NCBI GenBank assembly: GCA_030632745.1
Contig: DAOVUE010000022.1
Location: 1 to 9,457 of the forward strand
Length of the DNA stretch: 9,457 bases
Direction of reading: 5' to 3'
Source of the DNA: Pseudomonadota bacterium
Lineage (GTDB): Bacteria; Pseudomonadota; Gammaproteobacteria; GRL18
A model generated the notes under the pieces. That model was not told where the DNA came from. It was given only the letters and a program-made list of their open reading frames with translations, and searched no databases. Of this stretch, positions 1 through 4,585 are shown one piece after another; position 1 is the first letter of the stretch, and each line of letters opens with the position of its first letter. The position numbers were made by a program, and so were the translations under genes.

Positions 1-186
1 AGCTGATCGCAGACTTTGTTCAATATGAAAGTTAAAGGGAAGACCCGGCTTAAATGAAAAGAGGGCTAAAATTCGCTTCGGTGGCTGATAATTGTCCTCT
101 GCCCATAGCTTTGCAGCCGGGCATAAAAATGTACTCGCTATTATGTTCAATAAGATGCACATTTTAAGGAGCTTAGCTAGTGTCAT
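1..186 (-). CDS. Probable sensor histidine kinase, N-terminal fragment (runs off window)
   Basis: The first 62 codons of a minus-strand gene; the rest lies beyond base 1. The ATG at 186 follows GAGGTG about 10 nt upstream, and an in-frame TGA lies just before it, so the start is well fixed (Met9 is the only nearby alternative). Residues 1-29 form a signal peptide or membrane anchor (Lys5 and Lys8, then a hydrophobic core over residues 9-25). It is followed by KRILALFSFKPGLPFNFHIE, which resembles the first beta strand and loop of ABC-type periplasmic substrate-binding domains (PF04392-like) found at the front of some hybrid sensor kinases. The gene starts 51 nt after the response-regulator stop on the same strand, which supports a two-component operon with the regulator first. 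No kinase domain is visible here, so the kinase call rests on context; a stand-alone binding protein is possible. Confidence 0.6.
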   Translation of the reverse strand, partial: MTLAKLLKMCILLNIIASTFLCPAAKLWAEDNYQPPKRILALFSFKPGLPFNFHIEQSLRSA

Positions 187-237
187 TTTATCTATTCACC
201 TCGTTCTCAACAAGAGCTAAAGCTATTGCGGGCTGTG

Positions 238-867
238 TTAGTTTAAGCGGGAATATATTTCATACTTTTCCATTAATCGGGCTAATTCAGCCAGTGATGT
301 AATATCCATTTTCAGCATAATATGGCGCCGATGTGATTTTACTGTACTTTCACTCATATCAAGACGATTAGAAATCTCTTTATTTAACCGGCCTTTTATA
401 ACGAGTTGTAAAACTTCATGTTCACGTTTTGTTAAAGATTTAAGACCTTGTTCAATTTTACTTATTTCAAGCTGTTGTAATTTTGTTTTTTTATCTTTAT
501 CCAGTGCCTGGTGTATAATATCAAGCAGCTCCTGATTTTCAAAAGGCTTTTGCAAAAAATCAACCGCACCCGATTTCATTGCTCTGACACTCATGGGTAC
601 AGTGCCATATCCGGTAATAAAAATAATAGGAATTAAAATTCCCCTGTTTAATAATTCCTGCTGAAGATCAAGTCCGCTCAGACCGGGCATCCTGATATCA
701 GAGACCAGACAACAGGGATTATCGGGTCGTTTTACTATATCAAGGAATGTCCGGGCAGATGAAAAGCTCTCTACTTTCAGCCCCACTGATTTAATCAGTT
801 CTTCCAGCAGGTCTCTAACCAGTTCATCATCATCAACAATGAATACAGATGTTTCGGACAGATCCAT
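238..867 (-). CDS. FixJ/NarL-class response regulator (REC + LuxR-type HTH)
   Basis: A 209-residue two-component transcription regulator. The receiver domain covers about residues 5-122: acidic pocket VDDD at 11-14, phospho-acceptor Asp57 in VSDIRMPG, switch Thr85, and Lys107 in the QKPF motif. A linker leads to a LuxR-type HTH at about 145-200, with the hallmark LTKREHEVLQ, NKEIS and SESTVKSHRRHIMLKM segments. The ATG at 867 is chosen because AAGGA (bases 876-880) sits 8 nt upstream and the receiver fold begins straight after it; an upstream in-frame ATG at 903 would add 12 residues not typical of the family and has no Shine-Dalgarno. It is followed by the probable sensor kinase. The HTH and architecture suit the StyR/TodT/FixJ group, and sites resembling their boxes occur here and upstream of the pagL-like, cls and kch genes, so it may autoregulate and control those genes (inference). 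Confidence 0.95.
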   Translation of the reverse strand: MDLSETSVFIVDDDELVRDLLEELIKSVGLKVESFSSARTFLDIVKRPDNPCCLVSDIRMPGLSGLDLQQELLNRGILIPIIFITGYGTVPMSVRAMKSGAVDFLQKPFENQELLDIIHQALDKDKKTKLQQLEISKIEQGLKSLTKREHEVLQLVIKGRLNKEISNRLDMSESTVKSHRRHIMLKMDITSLAELARLMEKYEIYSRLN

Positions 868-925
868 TAATATTATCCTTCGCAGACAGGCACAGAAAGG
901 CACAATTTATGCCTTTATCTGAATC

Positions 926-985
926 ATTATGTTGAAAGTTTATAGTTTACAACTTATAGCTTACACTTTATCAACAATAGTTTAT
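926..985 (-). promoter_or_regulatory. Cluster of palindrome-like boxes upstream of the response-regulator gene
   Basis: Read on the minus strand, three related boxes precede the regulator: TAAACTATTGTTGA (within 970-985; 12 of 14 bases match the TAAACTATAGTTTA palindrome found at 4288 and 6776), TAAGCTATA (955-963) and TAAACTATA (941-949). A -10-like CATAAT lies at 926-931. The half-site at 941-949 would lie in the spacer and -35 zone of that promoter. The arrangement suggests autoregulation by the encoded FixJ-class protein, inferred from motif similarity only. Confidence 0.5.
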
Positions 986-1102
986 AAAATCACATAAAAT
1001 TACGATTTTATATTACCATTATCATCCTTTATAACTAGCAAACTGCAACCATAGTTCAATGGTATTTATTTTTATCCCGATATATAGTGTACCACTCTCT
1101 TG

Positions 1103-1240
1103 AGTAACAAAAAATTAACACAAATGATTTTAAGCCATTTTTATGTTACTTAAAATAATTCGTGATAATTTTTTTAGCTGTGGGCACTTCTAAGTAACTT
1201 AAATTTATCCACCATCATTATATAGAAATTTAATGTTACT
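1103..1240. repeat. Four alternating AGTAAC/GTTACT motifs upstream of the 1330 gene
   Basis: AGTAAC at 1103-1108, GTTACT at 1145-1150, AGTAAC at 1193-1198 and GTTACT at 1235-1240. Start-to-start spacing is 42, 48 and 42 bp and orientation alternates. Read on one strand the flanks are similar: GAGTAACAAAAAAT, TAAGTAACATAAAA, TAAGTAACTTAAAT, TAGTAACATTAAA. The last copy overlaps the TATAAT hexamer at 1240. This looks like a multi-site operator, but the repeats are short and the region is AT-rich. Together with the inverted repeat at 1204-1259 and the boxes at 941-985, these account for what can be recognised in the 426-base gap between 904 and 1329. Confidence 0.4.
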
Positions 1241-1259
1241 ATAATTGATGGTGGACAAA
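1204..1259 (+). promoter_or_regulatory. Promoter with flanking inverted repeat for the Ysc84/DUF1134-like gene
   Basis: A consensus -10 hexamer TATAAT lies at 1240-1245, about 85 nt before the ATG at 1330; no good -35 is seen 17 bp upstream. A perfect 10-bp inverted repeat, TCCACCATCA (1208-1217) and TGATGGTGGA (1246-1255), brackets the core promoter and extends imperfectly to 1204 and 1259. A transcript starting near 1252 would not contain the left arm, so the repeat is better read as a DNA operator than as an RNA hairpin, though transcription from further upstream would give a stem-loop. Confidence 0.5.
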
Positions 1260-1329
1260 TTCAAGCTTGGCTGAAGGTTCTGGAGTAAACAAAAGATATT
1301 AATAAAACTAAACCCAAAAGGAAAAATTT

Positions 1330-1773
1330 ATGAATTTTTATAAAAAATTAATCAGCATTATGTTCGTTAGCAGCATGCTGTTGACAAGCACTGCTTTTGC
1401 CTCAGAAACACAAAAATCCGGCACCATTGTCATTGATGAAACTCAGGTGTCACTAATTATTGGCGGTGATATGGGAGGCGGTGTTCTACGTGTAGGGGAT
1501 GAGTCCCGCAGTTTCAAAACTGAAGGTCTGAAAATCGGTGGGCTCGGCGTAAACAAGATACATTTGATCGGTGATGTTTATGACCTCAAAAATATTGCAG
1601 ACTTTGCCGGTGTCTATGCGAGCTTTGAGATGGGAGCAACATTAGGTTACGCCTCTAAGAACGCACTTTGGCTGAAAAATACGAAGGGAGTTAAATTGAA
1701 TATGAAATCATCTTCCGGAGAAGGCGTTGCACTATCCCTTGCTGCTGAAGGATTCAAAATTTCTATGGATTAA
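1330..1773 (+). CDS. Secreted Ysc84/DUF1134-like (EipA-type) envelope protein
   Basis: A 147-residue exported protein. Residues 1-24 form a Sec signal peptide (Lys5 and Lys6, a hydrophobic core, cleavage after AFA24). The mature part is rich in glycine and short beta strands: VSLIIGGDMGGGVL at 40-53, a GLKIGGLGVNKI stretch at 67-78, DVYDLKNIADFAGVYASFE at 82-100 and a final AAEGFKISMD. The order 'glycine-rich barrel strand, GLGVNKI, VYDLxDFxGxY' recalls the DUF1134/EipA and Ysc84 families, which have been linked to cell-envelope integrity or lipid binding; this is by eye. The ATG has AAGGA 7 nt upstream. The long upstream region suggests dedicated control. Where the mature protein ends up (periplasm or outer membrane) cannot be told. 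Confidence 0.6.
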   Translation: MNFYKKLISIMFVSSMLLTSTAFASETQKSGTIVIDETQVSLIIGGDMGGGVLRVGDESRSFKTEGLKIGGLGVNKIHLIGDVYDLKNIADFAGVYASFEMGATLGYASKNALWLKNTKGVKLNMKSSSGEGVALSLAAEGFKISMD

Positions 1774-1781
1774 TAATAAAA

Positions 1782-1810
1782 TATAGCTCATGTTAAAATC
1801 ATGAGCTATA
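1782..1810. other. 11-bp stem-loop between the 1330 gene and the CYTH gene
   Basis: TATAGCTCATG (1782-1792) pairs perfectly with CATGAGCTATA (1800-1810) across a 7-nt loop, starting 8 nt after the 1330 gene's stop. On the plus strand there is no U-run after it, so it is at most a weak terminator or an mRNA-end stabiliser; on the minus strand a T-rich stretch does follow. The CYTH gene begins 31 nt further on. Confidence 0.55.
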
Positions 1811-1841
1811 GTTAAACCTTGTATATAAAAAAGAGTTAAAA

Positions 1842-2321
1842 ATGTCCTTAGAAATTGAAAAAAAATTCCTTGTATCGGGTGATGCTTTTAAGCAGGAAGC
1901 TGAACATAAAATGCATATTATTCAAGGCTATTTATCCTCAGCAGCAGAGCGTGCTGTAAGAATCCGCATTAGGGATGATAAAGGCTTTTTGACCATAAAG
2001 GGAAAAAGTAATGCATCCGGTACAACACGATATGAATGGGAAAAGGAAATTTCTATTGCAGATGCCCGCGAACTGCTGAAACTATGTGAAGCAGGAGTCA
2101 TTGATAAAACGCGTTTTCTGGTTAAATCAGGGGTTCATACGTTTGAAGTGGATGAGTTCTACGGGGATAATGAAGGTTTAGTTGTGGCCGAGATAGAACT
2201 TAAAGCAGAACATGAGGCCTTTGTAAAACCTGACTGGATAGCTGAAGAAGTAACCGGGCAGGATAAATATTATAATGCCATGCTGAAATCAAATCCTTAT
2301 AAAAACTGGCAGAAAAATTAA
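1842..2321 (+). CDS. CYTH-domain protein (probable inorganic triphosphatase)
   Basis: A single-domain CYTH protein of 159 residues, the usual size of bacterial stand-alone members such as the Nitrosomonas tripolyphosphatase. The defining ExExK signature is at the N-terminus (Glu4, Glu6, Lys8). Other charged tunnel residues fall where expected: Arg40/Arg42/Arg44 (VRIRIR), Lys53 and Lys55 (TIKGK), Glu65/Glu67/Glu69 (RYEWEKE), Arg91, Glu102/Asp104 (FEVDEF), Glu117/Glu119 (AEIEL), and Lys142 with Tyr143-Tyr144 near the end. Family members hydrolyse tripolyphosphate or thiamine triphosphate, or cyclise ATP with a divalent metal; sequence alone does not choose the substrate, but short bacterial ones are mostly triphosphatases. 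The start is the ATG that places the ExExK at residue 4; the upstream AAGAG is weak. It is cytosolic and may be cotranscribed with the 1330 gene. Confidence 0.88.
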   Translation: MSLEIEKKFLVSGDAFKQEAEHKMHIIQGYLSSAAERAVRIRIRDDKGFLTIKGKSNASGTTRYEWEKEISIADARELLKLCEAGVIDKTRFLVKSGVHTFEVDEFYGDNEGLVVAEIELKAEHEAFVKPDWIAEEVTGQDKYYNAMLKSNPYKNWQKN

Positions 2322-2405
2322 TTCTATCAGAAAAACATTCAGCATAAACCGCATAAATTTTATAAGAATTTTCTCAATACAGAACTGAAAGTACAAACTA
2401 TTTTT

Positions 2406-2858
2406 TTATTCAAATAAATAATTGGTTCTGCAATAAAGATCAACGTTCTTTATCGTTTTAAAAAGGATAGGGGTATTTTCAAGCACTTGATGAAAAATGA
2501 CCTGTATAGCATCGGGAATATATTCGTGAGTGATACGATTTCTTAACTCTCTGATAAAAATAAAGGCTTCGGCATTATCGATAAGTCCTTTCTTTTCAGC
2601 ACGATTAATTCTATCACGAACACTTCCTTCATCTTCTAAATCAATTTTATCAATCAGGCGAAAGATTTTCTGGGTCAGTAAATCACTTGTTCTTGCAAAG
2701 CGACTGGTCAATGATTCAAAAAGTTCTAATTGGTCCGGTTCATAAAAACCTGCTTTTCCAATTTTTGAACATTTATCGTAAGAGTATCTCAAAACATCTT
2801 GAGAATTGGCCATTAAAGCAAGCTCATCTTCGAGTACTTGTCGCTGCTTATTATTCAT
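2406..2858 (-). CDS. hepT: HepT-like HEPN ribonuclease toxin
   Basis: A 150-residue, largely helical HEPN-domain protein. The catalytic motif is explicit: Arg106-x4-His111-x-Tyr113 (RNRITHEY), the RX4HXY motif of HepT toxins, in which Arg and His cut RNA and the Tyr is AMP-modified by the partner MntA to silence the toxin. Another basic segment lies at 81-90 (RDRINRAEKK). The ATG at 2858 lies 10 nt after the mntA stop codon and has no clear Shine-Dalgarno, so translation is probably coupled to mntA. Antitoxin gene first, toxin second is the reverse of the well-studied Shewanella hepT-mntA order. The gene ends facing the CYTH gene across an 84-nt gap with no strong terminator. Confidence 0.88.
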   Translation of the reverse strand: MNNKQRQVLEDELALMANSQDVLRYSYDKCSKIGKAGFYEPDQLELFESLTSRFARTSDLLTQKIFRLIDKIDLEDEGSVRDRINRAEKKGLIDNAEAFIFIRELRNRITHEYIPDAIQVIFHQVLENTPILFKTIKNVDLYCRTNYLFE

Positions 2859-2868
2859 AAGAACTGTA

Positions 2869-3159
2869 TCATAAAGGAATAGCTTCTTCTTTAATCATAT
2901 TGATAAAAGCCTGATTATTTTTAGAAGGTAGAACGACATCAAATTTCTGCTCGCCTAATACACTTTTTAAGCTCATAATAAATTTGATTTTGTTCTCAAA
3001 GTTTTTATCCCCTGGACAGGTATCAATAAATAAATCAATATCTCCACCACGCTTATTATCATCTACACGAGAACCAAAAAGATAAACAGAAGAATCTTTA
3101 CCAAAAAACTCCTTAGCTTTAGTCTTAATAATTTGTTGATATTTCTTAGTCAGCCTCAT
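2869..3159 (-). CDS. mntA: MntA-like minimal nucleotidyltransferase antitoxin
   Basis: A 96-residue minimal nucleotidyltransferase. The signature runs FGSRVDDNKRGGDIDLFID: Gly29-Ser30, then nine residues to Asp40-x-Asp42, the GS-x9-DxD pattern of the family (close to the GSX10DXD described for MntA). A third acidic residue is likely Asp74 in KFDVV. In MntA/HepT systems this enzyme transfers AMP from ATP to the toxin's RX4HXY tyrosine, here Tyr113 of the downstream gene. The ATG at 3159 is the only possible start: the frame has a TAA upstream and no other ATG, and no ribosome-binding site precedes it. A strong promoter ends 6 nt before the ATG, so the transcript is probably leaderless. The gene comes first in a two-gene operon with the toxin. 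Confidence 0.88.
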   Translation of the reverse strand: MRLTKKYQQIIKTKAKEFFGKDSSVYLFGSRVDDNKRGGDIDLFIDTCPGDKNFENKIKFIMSLKSVLGEQKFDVVLPSKNNQAFINMIKEEAIPL

Positions 3160-3165
3160 GTGTTG

Positions 3166-3194
3166 AGTATAGAAAAAATAACTACTTTAATCAA
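3166..3194 (-). promoter_or_regulatory. Sigma-70 promoter of mntA-hepT, probably leaderless
   Basis: On the minus strand, TTGATT (3189-3194) is separated by exactly 17 bp from TATACT (3166-3171). Only 6 nt lie between the -10 and the mntA ATG at 3159, so initiation at the usual distance would begin at or next to the A of the ATG. There is no Shine-Dalgarno in the gap, which agrees with leaderless translation. Confidence 0.7.
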
Positions 3195-3208
3195 TAGACC
3201 TCGATAGC

Positions 3209-3559
3209 TTAATTATCAATAACAGTGACCCATGTTTCCGGAGCATCCATTCCCTCAATAGTAAACTTTGTTCGTCCGTTATAAAATTCACCTAGTAAAA
3301 CGGTCTGACCCAGAGCAGAAAATGTACCGGCAGTCCATATTCCATTAGGACCATCCTGTTTCACAACATATTCTCCGGAGGCTTCAGGCATTATCAGATA
3401 GACCACGCAGGCACCTACCGTATAACAGGTTGCTGACTCCCCTACTTTTAACGTGATGGTACCAGTATTACCGCCATCACTTTTAGGCAACTGCCCGTTA
3501 CAAGCGCTCAGTAATAACATAAAACAGACTATCATGAATAATTTCGAGTATGAAAACAT
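3209..3559 (-). CDS. Small hypothetical lipoprotein
   Basis: A 116-residue predicted lipoprotein. A hydrophobic signal (residues 7-17) ends in the lipobox LLSAC with the lipidated Cys20; Asn21 follows, so no Asp+2 inner-membrane retention signal is present and outer-membrane sorting is plausible. The mature part has a short linker (QLPKSDGGNTG) and then alternating beta-type strands (TITLKVG, YVVKQDG, QTVLLGEFYNGRTKFTIEG, TWVTVIDN), suggesting a compact beta-sandwich. Cys45 and Cys51 could form a disulfide loop. No family is recognised and no function is assigned. The ATG at 3559 has AAGG about 10 nt upstream; a TATACT hexamer at 3583-3588 may give it its own promoter, but its -35 is poor. 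It lies 75 nt downstream of the PagL-like gene on the same strand and may share its transcript. Confidence 0.75.
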   Translation of the reverse strand: MFSYSKLFMIVCFMLLLSACNGQLPKSDGGNTGTITLKVGESATCYTVGACVVYLIMPEASGEYVVKQDGPNGIWTAGTFSALGQTVLLGEFYNGRTKFTIEGMDAPETWVTVIDN

Positions 3560-3604
3560 TTTTTAACGCCTTAAAATAAAATAGTATAAAATTGTTTATT
3601 ATCA

Positions 3605-3625
3605 CTTGAGTGAATATCACTCAAG
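3605..3625 (-). terminator. Stem-loop after the PagL-like gene
   Basis: CTTGAGTG (3605-3612) pairs perfectly with CACTCAAG (3618-3625) across a 5-nt loop, 9 nt after the PagL-like stop. On the minus strand an AT-rich but not pure U stretch follows, so it probably acts as a partial terminator or mRNA stabiliser before the lipoprotein gene. Confidence 0.45.
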
Positions 3626-3634
3626 CTGCTTATT

Positions 3635-4165
3635 TCAAAATTGATAAGCAAGACCTAACATGCCCTGATTTAAACCGGGGTTTTCATTATCAGTTCCGGC
3701 ATTAGACATATGCTGAAAGCGGGCATTAACCGTAAAATGCCGATCAATGCTGTAGTTCAGGCCAATAAAACTGGTAAATTGAAGTGCACTGCCGAAATCC
3801 ACTTTTTTAAATCTGTTTCTGCTCAGCAGGGTCGGACTGAAACCGGCCTCGAAGCTAAAGCTGCTGTCTGGATTCATCAATAAAAGACCCGGCCCTAGAG
3901 TAAAAACAGCAGCAGTCTTACGATCACCATGAAGAGCTCCCAGAGAAGTATTGAGACGGGTATTTATCTGCCAGTCAGAATTCAGTTTCCAATCCCAGGG
4001 TAGTCGATAAGCCGCAGCAATTTCCCATTGATTAAAACTTTCTCCATGACGTTTGCCCGTGCCACCTCGTGCACTGATTTCCTGCCAACCCGATTCGGCA
4101 CTGCTTGCAGATGAGGAGACGACAAAAATAATGACGATGGAAAAGTATTTAATTAAATATAACAT
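3635..4165 (-). CDS. pagL: PagL-like lipid A 3-O-deacylase (acyloxyacyl hydrolase family)
   Basis: A 176-residue outer-membrane beta-barrel enzyme. Residues 1-23 form a signal peptide (cleavage after SSA23). The rest alternates in amphipathic strands typical of an 8-stranded barrel and ends in an aromatic residue (GMLGLAYQF), the outer-membrane assembly signal. The family active-site signature near the C-terminus reads FQHMSNAG...NPGLN: His152 and Ser154 match the catalytic His and Ser of PagL. The Glu of Pseudomonas PagL (14 residues after the His) aligns with Asn166 here, a substitution seen in the wider PF09411 family, so the mechanism may differ somewhat. PagL removes the 3-O acyl chain of lipid A in response to envelope or antimicrobial-peptide signals. 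The ATG has GGAG 4 nt upstream. The promoter carries the palindrome shared with the cls operon, suggesting two-component control. Confidence 0.85.
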   Translation of the reverse strand: MLYLIKYFSIVIIFVVSSSASSAESGWQEISARGGTGKRHGESFNQWEIAAAYRLPWDWKLNSDWQINTRLNTSLGALHGDRKTAAVFTLGPGLLLMNPDSSFSFEAGFSPTLLSRNRFKKVDFGSALQFTSFIGLNYSIDRHFTVNARFQHMSNAGTDNENPGLNQGMLGLAYQF

Positions 4166-4206
4166 GCTGCTCCATTACCTTCTTTTTTAATTGAACATTA
4201 GCACAG

Positions 4207-4301
4207 AATATATAATGTATTAAAGAAAAATACCACTGGATAATAGTTGATTTTTAATCCTGTTCAGGTCAGTAATGTTAGTATTGGTAAACTATAGTTT
4301 A
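4207..4301 (-). promoter_or_regulatory. Activator-type promoter of the PagL-like gene (palindrome + 16-mer + -10)
   Basis: In transcription order on the minus strand: the perfect 14-bp palindrome TAAACTATAGTTTA (4288-4301), CTGACCTG (4265-4272), the 16-mer TCAACTATTATCCAGT (4235-4250), 20 nt, then TATATA (4209-4214). The 16-mer carries a half-palindrome (CAACTAT) and would cover the -35 zone, where no good -35 hexamer exists, as expected for an activator-dependent promoter. The same blocks in the same order precede the coiled-coil/cls operon. The rest of the 420-base gap 4166-4585 holds a plain AT-rich 5' leader, a spacer at 4302-4346 with nothing recognised, and the repeat element. Confidence 0.6.
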
Positions 4302-4346
4302 TTGATATTAGCCTTTAGTCTACTTGAGCCTAATATATAATAAGCA

Positions 4347-4554
4347 GAGCTACTTGCAAAACTCCCTAACACGTCATTCCCCTGCATACGCCAGGGGCAG
4401 GCTCTGCGCACCCCAAGAGTACTTGTTCGACAAGAGTTAGCAAGCTAACAAAGTCTCACTGGCGAAGGCAGAAATCCAGAAATCAAAGACTTACAATCAA
4501 AAACATGGATTCCCGCTTAAAAATGCGGGAATGACGGAGTTTTTCAAGTACCTC
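4347..4554. mobile_element. MITE-like element with ~19-bp terminal inverted repeats and TA ends
   Basis: The ends are GAGCTACTTGCAAAACTCC (4347-4365) and GGAGTTTTTCAAGTACCTC (4536-4554), inverted with two mismatches. A TA dinucleotide sits at 4351-4352 and 4549-4550, the target duplication expected for IS630/Tc1-mariner-type transposition, giving a core from CTTG to CAAG. Inside are a second inverted pair, CGTCATTCCC (4372-4381) and GGGAATGACG (4527-4536), and further hairpins: ATTCCCGC/GCGGGAAT (4509-4516 and 4525-4532), CCCCTG/CAGGGG (4379-4397), CTTGT/ACAAG (4422-4434) and GTTAGC/GCTAAC (4436-4449). No ORF is present, so it is non-autonomous. It sits between the 3' end of cls and the PagL-like promoter. 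Confidence 0.65.
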
Positions 4555-4585
4555 AACAGATGAAAATAAATTATTTAGCCCGGCA

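Noticed and set aside
2322..2405. Possible bidirectional terminator between the convergent CYTH and hepT genes
   Set aside because: The region is AT-rich, but no stem of useful length with a U-run was found.
2530..2745. Plus-strand open frame of 71 codons
   Set aside because: It is antisense to hepT, with serine/leucine-rich shadow composition and no ribosome-binding site.
4347..4554. CRISPR-like or tRNA-like structure from the many hairpins
   Set aside because: There are no evenly spaced direct repeats and no cloverleaf; the pattern is nested inverted repeats of a MITE-type element.
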